From JACDHG01 sp963815295 (GTDB lineage Bacteria; Actinomycetota; Actinomycetes; Propionibacteriales; Nocardioidaceae): 64,000 nt of DNA. The stretch lies in the NCBI GenBank assembly GCA_963815295.1, contig CAWFFZ010000001.1:372001-436000 (forward strand), written 5' to 3'. Below, one piece after another: positions 6,629 to 15,061 of the stretch (its first letter is position 1; the number at the start of each line of letters is the position of its first letter). Made by a program: the position numbers and the translations under genes. The notes beneath the pieces were generated by a model. That model was given only the letters and a program-made list of their open reading frames with translations, did not search any database and was not told where the DNA came from.

Positions 6629-8200
6629 ATGGCTGCCGGCCTGACCGATGTCGTCGCTGAGCTACGCGACCGCCTCGCCACCGTCCGCCTCGGAGGCTCC
6701 GAGGCAGCGCGAACCAAGCACACCGACCGTGGGAAGCTCCTCGTCCGCGATCGGGTAGATCGGTTGCTCGACCCGGGATCGCCGTTTCTCGAGCTGTCGC
6801 CGCTGGCGGCATACGGGCTGTACGACGACGCCGTCCCCAGCGCCGGGATCGTGACCGGAGTCGGCCGCATCAGCGGCCGGGAGTGCGTGATCGTGGCCAA
6901 CGACGCCACCGTCAAAGGCGGCACCTACTACCCGGTGACCGTGAAGAAGCACTTGCGGGCTCAGGAGATCGCGGCGGCCAATCGGCTCCCCTGCGTCTAC
7001 CTGGTTGACTCAGGCGGCGCGTTCCTCCCGATGCAGGACGAGGTGTTCCCCGACCGCGACCACTTCGGCCGCATCTTTTTCAACCAGGCCAACTTGTCAG
7101 CCCAGGGGATCGCCCAGATCGCGGCAGTGATGGGCTCGTGCACGGCGGGCGGCGCCTATGTGCCGGCGATGTCTGACGAATCTGTCATCGTGCGTAACCA
7201 AGGCACGATCTTCCTGGGCGGCCCACCGCTGGTGAAGGCCGCCACCGGGGAGGTTGTTACCGCCGAGGACCTGGGCGGTGGCGATGTGCATGCGCGGACC
7301 TCCGGTGTGGTCGACCACCTCGCGGCTGACGACGTCGAGGCGCTCGCCATTGTGCGTTCGATCGTCGGGACGCTCGAGCGGGGCTCGACAGGCCCGCCCG
7401 GCGAGCATTTCCTCACCCAGCACGAGCCCGAGGAGCCGGCCGAAGACCCGAGCACCTTGTATGACGTGGTGCCGGCCGACACCCGGACGCCGTACGACGT
7501 CCGCGAGGTGATCCGCCGCGTGGTCGACGGGTCGCGGCTGCACGAGTTCAAGGCGTTGTACGGCGAGACGCTCGTGTGCGGGTTCGCGCGCATCTGGGGT
7601 TACCCCGTCGGCATCGTGGCCAACAACGGCATCCTGTTCAGTGAGTCGAGTCTCAAGGGCGCGCACTTCATCGAGCTGTGCAACCAGCGCGGCATCCCAC
7701 TGGTCTTCCTGCAGAACATCACCGGCTTCATGGTCGGCCGCCAGTACGAAGCGGGCGGTATCGCGAAGGACGGCGCCAAGCTCGTCACGGCCGTCGCATG
7801 CTCGGTCGTGCCGAAGTTCACCGTCGTGATTGGCGGCTCGTTCGGCGCTGGCAACTACGGGATGTGCGGCCGGGCATACGATCCGCGGTTCCTGTGGATG
7901 TGGCCGAACGCCCGCATCTCGGTGATGGGGGGCGAGCAGGCCGCATCGGTGCTCGCAACTGTGCGCCGTGACGGCATCGAGGCCAAGGGTGAGGCGTGGT
8001 CGGCTGCCGACGAGGAGGCGTTCAAGGCGCCGATCCGTGAGCAGTACGAAACGCAGGGGTCGCCCTACTACTCGACGGCACGGTTGTGGGACGACGGCAT
8101 CATCGACCCGGTGGACACCCGGCGAGTCCTGGGCATGGGTCTCGCCGCCGCCACCAATGCGCCGGTGCCCACGCCCACCTACGGCATCTTCCGGATGTGA
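6629..8200 (+). CDS. Acyl-CoA carboxylase carboxyltransferase (beta) subunit, probably methylcrotonyl-CoA
   Basis: A 523-residue carboxyltransferase with both crotonase-fold halves. The N domain has HTDRGKLLVRDRVDRLLDPG, VKGGTYYPVTVKKHLRAQ, LVDSGGAFLPMQDEVFPDR and GGAYVPAMSDE. The C domain has NNGILFSESSLKGAHFIELC, FMVGRQYEAGGIAKDGAK and GAGNYGMCGRAYDPRF. These phrases match the 3-methylcrotonyl-CoA carboxylase beta group more closely than propionyl-CoA carboxylase. It receives CO2 from biotin on the alpha subunit encoded next and carboxylates 3-methylcrotonyl-CoA in leucine breakdown. The ATG at 6629 is the plausible start; the frame is open further upstream but that sequence contains the repeats. 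First gene of a three-gene operon. Confidence 0.88.
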   Translation: MAAGLTDVVAELRDRLATVRLGGSEAARTKHTDRGKLLVRDRVDRLLDPGSPFLELSPLAAYGLYDDAVPSAGIVTGVGRISGRECVIVANDATVKGGTYYPVTVKKHLRAQEIAAANRLPCVYLVDSGGAFLPMQDEVFPDRDHFGRIFFNQANLSAQGIAQIAAVMGSCTAGGAYVPAMSDESVIVRNQGTIFLGGPPLVKAATGEVVTAEDLGGGDVHARTSGVVDHLAADDVEALAIVRSIVGTLERGSTGPPGEHFLTQHEPEEPAEDPSTLYDVVPADTRTPYDVREVIRRVVDGSRLHEFKALYGETLVCGFARIWGYPVGIVANNGILFSESSLKGAHFIELCNQRGIPLVFLQNITGFMVGRQYEAGGIAKDGAKLVTAVACSVVPKFTVVIGGSFGAGNYGMCGRAYDPRFLWMWPNARISVMGGEQAASVLATVRRDGIEAKGEAWSAADEEAFKAPIREQYETQGSPYYSTARLWDDGIIDPVDTRRVLGMGLAAATNAPVPTPTYGIFRM

Positions 8201-8204
8201 CGGC

Positions 8205-10190
8205 GTGACCCGTTTCGGGACTGTGCTCGTCGCCAATCGCGGCGAGATCGCGCTGCGTGTCATCCGGGCCGCTTCAGCCGCCGGGCTACGCAGCGTCGCC
8301 GTCTACAGTGACGCCGATCGTGATGCGCCCCATGTGCGAGAGGCCGACCTCGCCGTCCACCTCGGCCCTGCGGCAGCCAGCGGGTCCTACCTGTCGATCC
8401 CGGCCGTCCTGGCCGCCGCTGAACGGTCCGGAGCCGACGCGATCCACCCCGGCTATGGCTTCCTCTCCGAGCGGGCTGACTTCGCCCGCGCCGTCGCCGA
8501 CGCCGGGCTCGTCTTCATCGGTCCGTCCGCCGACGTGATGGACGCGATGGGGCGGAAGGACCGGGCCCGCGAGATCGCCGTAGCCGCCGGCGTTCCAGTC
8601 GTGCCCGCAGCAGACTCCGCAGACGACCTCGATGCAATCGCCCGCCAGGTCGGCTTCCCGTTGCTGGTCAAGGCCGCTGCGGGTGGGGGCGGCAAGGGCA
8701 TGCGCATCGTGCGTACGCCTTCAGAGCTTCCCGACGCGACTGCTGCCGCCCGACGCGAGGCGGCTGCCGCATTCGGCGATGACACCATGCTCTTCGAGCG
8801 GTATGTCGAGCAAGGCCGCCACATCGAGGTCCAGGTCATCGCCGACGAGCACGGCAACGTCGTCCACCTGTTCGAGCGCGACTGCTCAGTGCAGCGCCGC
8901 CACCAGAAGGTCGTCGAAGAGGCACCCGCCAGCGGGATCTCCGCCGACGTACGCCTGCAGATCACCGATGCAGCCGTCGCACTGGCGAGCAAGGTGGGCT
9001 ACGTCAGCGCCGGGACGGTGGAGTTCCTCGTCTCCGGCGAGGAGGCGTTCTTCCTCGAGATGAACACGCGACTTCAGGTCGAGCACCCCGTCACCGAACT
9101 GGTCACGGGTCTCGACCTGGTGCAACTCCAGTTCGCCATCGCACAGGGCGAGCCGCTGCCGTTCGGCCAGGACGACGTCGTCGTGCGCGGCCACGCGATC
9201 GAAGCACGCGTCTATGCAGAGGACTCCTTCGGCGGGTTCCTGCCGCAGGCCGGCGCGGCGAGCATCGTCAGGTGGCCCGGTGGTTTCGAGCCGGTTGCTA
9301 GCGCAACCTCCTCTACGAGCGACACGAGGATCCGCGTTGACGCGGCGCTGGAGCCGGGAGGTGTGGTGAGCACGGCCTACGACCCGATGCTCGGCAAGGT
9401 GATCGCCCACGGCCCCGACCGCGAGTCCGCCCGGCAGGCTCTGGTCGCCGCGCTCGACGACACCGTGATCCTCGGCCTGACTACCAACGCCGGCTTCCTG
9501 CGGGCGCTGGTCGCGAGCGACGAATTCCGGGACGCGACCATCGACACCGCCTGGCTCGACCACCATGACGTGCCGGCGCCCGACCCCGAACTGCCGCGGA
9601 TCCTGGCGGCCTGGGTCTCGGCGATGCTGGCGTCGTTCGGCCCGCCTCACCCCTTCCAGAGCGACGGCTTCCGACTAGGCGGCCCGCCAGCTCCGACGCT
9701 CGTGGAACTCGACCGAGACGTCGTGGTCGACCGCGTGGCCGGCACTGTCGACGGCATCCCGGTCCGCATGCTCTCGGCCGAGAACCACGTCATCGAGGCG
9801 CTGGTGGACGGCCGCCACGTCCGCGGCGTCGTCAACGTGCAGCCGACCGTCGCGGACGTCTCCTACCGAGGTCAGCGCTTCGACTTCACTCCGCCTGACC
9901 GCCTCGCCGACGCTGTCGCGGCGGGCGGGGGCTTGATCACGGCGCCCATGCCCGGCACCGTCCTCGTCGTCAATGTATCTATCGGCGCCACGGTCGAGGA
10001 GGGCGAGACCCTGGCCGTGATGGAGGCGATGAAGATGGAGCTGACGCTCAAGGCGCCGTTGGCCGGCACTGTCACCGAGGCCGATGCGGTCGTGGGGCAG
10101 CAGGTCGACCTGGGGGCGCGGCTGTTTGTCGTTGAGCCCACGCTCGCGACCGACGCGACATCGACCGAAGGTCCGAGCGCGGGCCCATGA
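8205..10190 (+). CDS. Acetyl/propionyl/methylcrotonyl-CoA carboxylase alpha subunit (biotin carboxylase + BCCP)
   Basis: A 661-residue protein. The biotin carboxylase/ATP-grasp part occupies about residues 1-450: LVANRGEIALRVIRAA, IHPGYGFLSE, AAAGGGGKGMRIV, FLEMNTRLQVEHPVTE. The C-terminal biotinyl domain carries EAMKMEL with biotin-accepting Lys about 610. It carboxylates biotin with ATP and bicarbonate and passes the carboxyl group to the beta subunit. The GTG at 8205 starts 4 bp after the upstream stop and opens the conserved N-terminus directly. The stop overlaps the start of the HMG-CoA lyase gene (ATGA), so translation is coupled. The order beta-alpha-lyase argues for methylcrotonyl-CoA rather than acetyl- or propionyl-CoA. 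Confidence 0.93.
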   Translation: MTRFGTVLVANRGEIALRVIRAASAAGLRSVAVYSDADRDAPHVREADLAVHLGPAAASGSYLSIPAVLAAAERSGADAIHPGYGFLSERADFARAVADAGLVFIGPSADVMDAMGRKDRAREIAVAAGVPVVPAADSADDLDAIARQVGFPLLVKAAAGGGGKGMRIVRTPSELPDATAAARREAAAAFGDDTMLFERYVEQGRHIEVQVIADEHGNVVHLFERDCSVQRRHQKVVEEAPASGISADVRLQITDAAVALASKVGYVSAGTVEFLVSGEEAFFLEMNTRLQVEHPVTELVTGLDLVQLQFAIAQGEPLPFGQDDVVVRGHAIEARVYAEDSFGGFLPQAGAASIVRWPGGFEPVASATSSTSDTRIRVDAALEPGGVVSTAYDPMLGKVIAHGPDRESARQALVAALDDTVILGLTTNAGFLRALVASDEFRDATIDTAWLDHHDVPAPDPELPRILAAWVSAMLASFGPPHPFQSDGFRLGGPPAPTLVELDRDVVVDRVAGTVDGIPVRMLSAENHVIEALVDGRHVRGVVNVQPTVADVSYRGQRFDFTPPDRLADAVAAGGGLITAPMPGTVLVVNVSIGATVEEGETLAVMEAMKMELTLKAPLAGTVTEADAVVGQQVDLGARLFVVEPTLATDATSTEGPSAGP

Positions 10191-11113
10191 TGCGCACTCC
10201 GCAGGTGGTGCGTGACCCTGAGCTTCCCGAGCGGGTGACGATCTACGAGGTCGGCCCCCGCGACGGCCTGCAAAACGAGACGGCCATCGTGCCGGTCGAG
10301 GTGAAGGCCGAGTTCATCGCCCGGCTCGTCGCGACAGGGCTGCAGGCGATCGAGCTGACGAGCTTCGTCCACCCGCGATGGGTCCCGCAGCTCGCGGACG
10401 CCGAAGAGCTGATCAAGGCGGTCGATCTCGGCGCTGCTCCGCGGATGCCGGTGTTGGTCCCCAACGAGCGTGGGCTCGACCGTGCTCTGGAGGCCGGCGT
10501 TGGGGAGATCGCGATCTTCGGGTCGGCAACCGAGACGTTCGCCCAACGCAACCTCAATCGTTCCCTCGACGAGCAGTTCACGATGTTCGAGCCCGTCGTG
10601 TCGCGTGGGCGTGCCGCCGGCCTGGCAGTGCGCGGCTACCTCTCGATGTGCTTCGGCGATCCGTGGGAGGGCGACGTACCAGTCGAGCAGGTCGTCTCCG
10701 TCGGCCAGCGGCTGCTCGACCTGGGCTGCTCGGAGCTGTCACTCGGCGACACGATCGGGGTCGGAACGCCAGGGCACGTCGAGGCTGTGTTGAACGGGTT
10801 CGCCGCCGCCGACGTACCGGTGGCCAAGCTGGCCGTGCACTTTCACGACACCTACGGCCAGGCGCTCTCCAACGCACTGACCGCGCTGCGGCTTGGTGTG
10901 ACCACGTTCGATGCGTCAGCAGGCGGCCTCGGTGGATGCCCGTATGCCGAGAGCGCCACCGGCAACCTCGCGACAGAGGACCTCGTCTGGCAACTCGCCG
11001 GCCTCGGCATCGACACCGGCGTCGACCTCGCCGCCCTGGTCGCGACGACGGGCTGGATGTCGGAGCGCATCGGCAAGCCGCCCGCTTCGCGAGTGGCTGC
11101 TGCGTTGCTCTGA
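10187..11113 (+). CDS. Hydroxymethylglutaryl-CoA lyase
   Basis: A 308-residue TIM-barrel protein of the HMGL-like family. EVGPRDGLQNE carries the catalytic Arg and the metal-binding Asp; the barrel continues with ELTSFVHPRWVPQ and VHFHDTYGQALSN (metal His). The signature loop ASAGGLGGCPYAESATGN bears the catalytic Cys. It cleaves HMG-CoA to acetyl-CoA and acetoacetate, the last step of leucine degradation. The start overlaps the carboxylase alpha stop; a second ATG at 10190 is equally possible. Isovaleryl-CoA dehydrogenase and methylglutaconyl-CoA hydratase are not in the window, so the pathway is completed elsewhere. Confidence 0.93.
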   Translation: MMRTPQVVRDPELPERVTIYEVGPRDGLQNETAIVPVEVKAEFIARLVATGLQAIELTSFVHPRWVPQLADAEELIKAVDLGAAPRMPVLVPNERGLDRALEAGVGEIAIFGSATETFAQRNLNRSLDEQFTMFEPVVSRGRAAGLAVRGYLSMCFGDPWEGDVPVEQVVSVGQRLLDLGCSELSLGDTIGVGTPGHVEAVLNGFAAADVPVAKLAVHFHDTYGQALSNALTALRLGVTTFDASAGGLGGCPYAESATGNLATEDLVWQLAGLGIDTGVDLAALVATTGWMSERIGKPPASRVAAALL

Positions 11114-11147
11114 CCCGCCGGTCGGGCGAGAGCCCAGGTGAGACGGC

Positions 11148-11825
11148 CTATGAGTGGCGGTGCTTGAGCTGCTTGGCGGCATACACACCGATCTCGTAGG
11201 TGTTGTATCCGTCGGCGACTGCTCCGACGCCCCCACCCAGCACAGGCACCCGACGGGCGATGACCGAGATCGACCGCTTGCCAGCAATCCGACCGATGAG
11301 GTCGGTCGTCACCTCGACCGCGATCTTGCGTGCGAGGTCGGGGTCGTGATGGGGCGCTGTGGCGATTGCCATCGGGCTGCTCGGCAGCTTGTGCTTCTTC
11401 ACCAGCGCCTGCACGCTCTCCTCACCGAGCAGGCAGGCGAGCACGGCACTGCGGACGCGCGGGTCGGCAAGGTCGTAGCCACGCAGATGGGCGATCCCGG
11501 CGACGAGGTGGCATTGCAGGAGAGCCAGGCCGGACAGGTTCGCGGGGATCATCACGGCCATCGCCACCAGGCCACCCAGGTTCGTGACAAAGCCCTGCGC
11601 GCCGGCCAGCTTCACGTGTGAGTCGACCAGGGACTTCACCGCCTTGTCGACATCGCCACCTGCGGTGTGGAGCCGCTCGTCGGCTGCCTGACTTGCGCTT
11701 TTCAGCGGCCCGACACCGTCGACAGCCCGGTCGAATGCCTGGAGGACGAAGCTGGCGGTCAGTCCCGGCATCGTCCGAGCCGCGACTGGTCCGGCGACCC
11801 GGCCCACCATCTTTCCTCGTGCCAT
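11148..11825 (-). CDS. EcsC family protein
   Basis: A 225-residue protein with a hydrophobic central stretch (GGLVAMAVMIPANLSGLALL) and the C-terminal pattern of EcsC homologues (ARRVPVLGGGVGAVADGYNT). The biochemical role of this family is unknown; the name comes from the third gene of the Bacillus ecs locus. The ATG at 11825 is chosen because the MARGKMVGRVAG start fits relatives; the frame is open further upstream. It converges on the HMG-CoA lyase gene with a 34-bp gap and is monocistronic. Confidence 0.75.
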   Translation of the reverse strand: MARGKMVGRVAGPVAARTMPGLTASFVLQAFDRAVDGVGPLKSASQAADERLHTAGGDVDKAVKSLVDSHVKLAGAQGFVTNLGGLVAMAVMIPANLSGLALLQCHLVAGIAHLRGYDLADPRVRSAVLACLLGEESVQALVKKHKLPSSPMAIATAPHHDPDLARKIAVEVTTDLIGRIAGKRSISVIARRVPVLGGGVGAVADGYNTYEIGVYAAKQLKHRHS

Positions 11826-12011
11826 TCGCCGAGCGTACGTCCTCGTGCGGTTGGCGGAAGAACCGGCTGACCAGGGAGGCGGCGCTTCAACCGTCGTCGC
11901 GCAGGGATGCCACCGACTTGCCGAACCGACATACGGACGGAATTTGGTGTAGCGAACGCCAGGCACGTTTTGATTGAGTGGGATGCGACCTGTCGAGCGG
12001 GAGGAGACACC

Positions 12012-12194
12012 GTGACTAAATCCACGAAGAAGCCCGACGAGGAAGACGAGCAGCACCGGAAGTTCCGGGAGGCACTGGAGCGCAAGAAGGCTCAGCACCA
12101 GGAGATGCATGCCGACGGGACACGAAACAAGGGAATCGCCGAGGCGCACAACGACAAACAGGTGCGTCAGTTCCGACGCAAGACTGGGACCTGA
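12012..12194 (+). CDS. DUF5302 family small protein
   Basis: A 60-residue, highly charged protein beginning VTKSTKKPDEEDEQHRKFRE and ending RQFRRKTGT. KFREALERKKAQH and the terminal FRRK are hallmarks of DUF5302, a short actinobacterial family of unknown function. The GTG at 12012 has an excellent ribosome site (GGGAGGAGA) 4-5 bp upstream. It is divergent from the EcsC gene. A palindromic repeat follows 70 bp downstream. Confidence 0.82.
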   Translation: MTKSTKKPDEEDEQHRKFREALERKKAQHQEMHADGTRNKGIAEAHNDKQVRQFRRKTGT

Positions 12195-12266
12195 CGAATA
12201 GCGACCACACGAGTAGGTATGCGGTGAGATGAGGCGGACTAGGCAGATGCACTGACCACCAGGCAC

Positions 12267-12310
12267 ATTTGCCTTGTGCACAAGGAACCTGCCTTGTTCT
12301 CAAGGCAAAC
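12267..12310. repeat. Dispersed palindromic repeat, copy 1
   Basis: Imperfect inverted repeat: the left arm ATTTGCCTTGTGCACAAGG (12267-12285) pairs with 12292-12310, with three mismatches in 19 and a 6-nt loop. The same sequence occurs near-identically at 48304-48347. It lies between the DUF5302 and aat genes. Confidence 0.7.
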
Positions 12311-12456
12311 GCGCAACCGGCTGCACCGGGGGCGGGCAGCGGCGGCGTCATGTGATGGTGGTGCACGAGAACCGTTGGAGGCCCGATGCACAGACACGGT
12401 GAGCACTCACGGCTCAATGCCTGTCGGCTGATCTGCACAGATGGCACCATGAAGAC

Positions 12457-13206
12457 ATGACCGCAGGGGAGAACTCCACGCGGTCCGGCTCGCGCCCCCT
12501 CACTGCGCAGCGGAGCCAGCCTGCGAGCCGACCCCGGCGTCTCCCGCCGGCCGAGCCGCCCACGACCAAGTGGGTGTTCCCCGACCCGACGGAGGCCGAC
12601 GACGACGTCGTCGCGATCGGCGCCGACCTCGAGCCGGGGACAGTGCTGGCCGCCTACCGCGCGGGGTTGTTCCCGATGCCGCTCGACCAGGCGCGCGGGA
12701 TGGCGTGGTGGTCACCCGTGCGGCGCGGGATCCTTCCCCTCCACCGTTTCAGGGTCACCAGGTCGATGCGAAAGTCGTCCCACCGGTTCACCGTGACGAT
12801 CGACGAGGCCTTCGACGACGTCGTGGCGGGGTGTTCAGACCCTGCCAGACCTGGCGCGTGGATCGACGACGAGGTCATCGCGGCATACCGTCGCTTGCAC
12901 GACCTGGGGTGGGCGCACTCGGTCGAGGTCTGGCGTCAAGGGAAGCTCGCCGGCGGACTCTACGGCGTGGCCATGGGCGGGCTGTTCGCGGGGGAGTCGA
13001 TGTTCCACCGCGAGCGTGACGCCTCGAAGGTCGCCCTCATGGCGCTTGTCGAGCGACTCGACGACGGACGAGACGATGTGCTGGTCGACGTGCAGTGGGC
13101 GACCCCGCATCTCAACACTCTCGGCGTGATCGAGGTCGACCGTCGCGACTACTTGCAGATGTTGCGGCGTGCGCTGGCCGTGCCCCTGCCGGAGGTATGG
13201 CGCTAG
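12457..13206 (+). CDS. aat: Leucyl/phenylalanyl-tRNA--protein transferase
   Basis: A 249-residue protein with the full Aat pattern: WVFPDPTEADDDVVAIGADL, AYRAGLFPMP, MAWWSPVRRGILPL, WIDDEVIAAYRRLHDLGWAHS, GGLYGVAMGGLFAGESMFH and VDVQWATPHLNTLGV. It moves Leu or Phe from tRNA onto N-terminal Lys or Arg of proteins, creating N-degrons for ClpS/ClpP. The first about 30 residues (Thr/Ser/Arg/Pro-rich) are not conserved, so the true start could be later. It converges with the next gene. Confidence 0.94.
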   Translation: MTAGENSTRSGSRPLTAQRSQPASRPRRLPPAEPPTTKWVFPDPTEADDDVVAIGADLEPGTVLAAYRAGLFPMPLDQARGMAWWSPVRRGILPLHRFRVTRSMRKSSHRFTVTIDEAFDDVVAGCSDPARPGAWIDDEVIAAYRRLHDLGWAHSVEVWRQGKLAGGLYGVAMGGLFAGESMFHRERDASKVALMALVERLDDGRDDVLVDVQWATPHLNTLGVIEVDRRDYLQMLRRALAVPLPEVWR

Positions 13207-13227
13207 CCGACTAGCGGGGCAGCCGCC

Positions 13228-13611
13228 TCAGGAGGCGTTGGCGCTGGCGGGGTCTCCGAAGGCCCAGTCGGTGAAACCGAGCGGCAGCTCGTCGGGTGGC
13301 GGCTCAACGTCGGCGGGGATCGCGGTCTGGCCAGTCACCGGAAGGTCAGCCTGCGCAGCATGGGCACCACCGCTGACGGTGTGGGCACCGAACTGCACAC
13401 CTGGGGCGTCGCGCAGACCGTCGACCAAGGCGTCGATGAACTCGTTGACGTCGTCGCGGGACAACCGGAACGTACCGGCGCAAATGCCCTCGCGCCAGAG
13501 GGACAGGACGACCAGGTCAGTCTCCTGGTGCCATGTCAGCCGCAGCGCGCGACCATTGCCGCGGGCGTCGAGGAATACCTCGCCACTTTGACTGTCGGTG
13601 CGGGCAGACAT
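13228..13611 (-). CDS. Conserved actinobacterial hypothetical protein
   Basis: A 127-residue protein. The first half looks like a compact beta-rich domain (VFLDARGNGRALRLTWHQET, VLSLWREGICAGTFRLSRDD, VNEFIDALVDGL). The second half is Ala/Pro-rich and probably disordered. No catalytic motif is visible. It sits between aat and the DNA glycosylase gene, divergent from the latter. I recall similar proteins in other actinobacteria, without assigned function. Confidence 0.65.
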   Translation of the reverse strand: MSARTDSQSGEVFLDARGNGRALRLTWHQETDLVVLSLWREGICAGTFRLSRDDVNEFIDALVDGLRDAPGVQFGAHTVSGGAHAAQADLPVTGQTAIPADVEPPPDELPLGFTDWAFGDPASANAS

Positions 13612-13687
13612 GGCCTAATGATGCCCGTGCGGTGGCCAGCGGGCAACCATTCGTGAGAATCCGTGGGCGAGCGGGCAGACTGTGCAC

Positions 13688-14548
13688 ATGCCTGAGCTCC
13701 CCGAAGTGGAGGCCCTCTCCCATGACCTGGGCACCCGATTGTCCGGGCGTGCGGTGGCGCGTCTCGACATCGTCGCGCTGGCGGCGCTGAAGACGTTCGA
13801 CCCTCCGCCGAGCGCGTTGGCCGGACTGTTCGTGGGCTCGGTCACCCGGCACGGCAAGTTCCTCGACATCGCCGTGGATGACCTCCACCTCGTCGTCCAC
13901 CTGGCCCGCGCCGGGTGGGTGCGGTGGCGTGAGGAGCTACCGTCCACCCCGGCCAGGCCGGGGAAGAACCCACTCGCCGCGCGGCTGTTGCTTGATGACG
14001 AGTCCGGCCTCGACTTCACCGAGGCGGGCACCCGCAAGAGCTTGGCGGTGTATGTCGTGAGGCGTCCCGACGACGTACCCGGGATCGCCCGGCTCGGTCC
14101 TGACCCGTTGTCGGAGGCGTTCACTGTCGAAGCGCTCGCCGCAATCCTGGCGCGCTCCGGGCGGGCGCAGATCAAGGGCATCCTGCGCGACCAGTCGATC
14201 ATCGCCGGCATCGGCAACGCCTACTCGGACGAGATCCTGCACGTGGCGAAGATGTCGCCGTTCAAACCCGCGGCCATGCCGGACGACGACGTGACCAGGC
14301 TGTACGACGCGATCGGCGTCACGCTGCGCGAGGCAATCGCGCGCTCCGACGGGCTCGCGGCTTCCGAGCTGAAACGCGAGAAAAAGTCCGGGCTGCGGGT
14401 CCATGGCAAGACGGGGGAGCCGTGCCCGATCTGCGGCGACACCGTGCGTGACGTGTCATTCGCGGACTCCTCCCTGCAGTACTGCCCGACCTGCCAGACC
14501 GGCGGCAAGCCGCTGGCAGACCGGCGGCTGTCCCGGCTGCTGAAGTGA
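13688..14548 (+). CDS. Fpg/Nei family DNA glycosylase-lyase
   Basis: A 286-residue base-excision repair enzyme. The ATG at 13688 gives the obligatory PELPEVE N-terminus, where Pro2 is the Schiff-base nucleophile and the following Glu is catalytic; the ATG two codons earlier would abolish this. A helix-two-turn-helix region contains IAGIGNAYSDEILHVAKMSP. The C-terminal zinc finger has Cys pairs CPICG and CPTCQTGGK. It removes oxidised bases from DNA. The GKNPLAARLLLDDESGLDF segment suggests the mycobacterial Fpg2/Nei-like actinobacterial branch rather than classic MutM; substrate preference is uncertain. Confidence 0.9.
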   Translation: MPELPEVEALSHDLGTRLSGRAVARLDIVALAALKTFDPPPSALAGLFVGSVTRHGKFLDIAVDDLHLVVHLARAGWVRWREELPSTPARPGKNPLAARLLLDDESGLDFTEAGTRKSLAVYVVRRPDDVPGIARLGPDPLSEAFTVEALAAILARSGRAQIKGILRDQSIIAGIGNAYSDEILHVAKMSPFKPAAMPDDDVTRLYDAIGVTLREAIARSDGLAASELKREKKSGLRVHGKTGEPCPICGDTVRDVSFADSSLQYCPTCQTGGKPLADRRLSRLLK

Positions 14549-14591
14549 CCGCCGCTCCCACGTCACCGCGGCCACCTGGCAGGCTGGTCAG

Positions 14592-14933
14592 ATGAGGCAC
14601 GCGGTCCCCGAAGTCGACGTCACCGGCATTCCGGCCGAGTTGCCCGACGATCTGGTGGTCCTCGACGTCCGGGAAGACGTCGAGTGGCAGGCTGGCCACA
14701 TCGCCGGTGCCGTCCATCTCCCCCTGATGCAGGTGCCGCAACGCTTCGCCGACCTGCCGGCAGACGGGCAGGTGCTGGTGGTCTGCAAGGTGGGAGCGAG
14801 ATCGGCGCAGGCGACCGCATTCCTGCAGGCGCAGGGCTACGACGCGGTCAACCTGGTGGGCGGGATGATCGCCTGGGACCGGGCGGGTCGGGCGATGGTC
14901 GCCGATGGCGGCGCGCCCCCTCGGGTGGCCTGA
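14592..14933 (+). CDS. Rhodanese-like domain protein
   Basis: A single-domain 113-residue rhodanese: VVLDVREDVEWQAGHIAGAV at the start of the domain and an active-site loop VCKVGARSAQ with the catalytic Cys, then AVNLVGGMIAWDRAG. Such proteins carry sulfane sulfur as a Cys persulfide; the acceptor is unknown. It follows the glycosylase gene on the same strand by 43 bp. Confidence 0.9.
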   Translation: MRHAVPEVDVTGIPAELPDDLVVLDVREDVEWQAGHIAGAVHLPLMQVPQRFADLPADGQVLVVCKVGARSAQATAFLQAQGYDAVNLVGGMIAWDRAGRAMVADGGAPPRVA

Positions 14934-15061
14934 GCGTCATACCCGCAACGTCCGTGCAGCTGAGCGCCCTGGCGACCGCTGGCACGGACGCAAGGCGGGA
15001 GGTTCTACGACTCGCTACGCCAATCTACGGTTTTCGCTAGACACCGCCATACAGTCGTAGC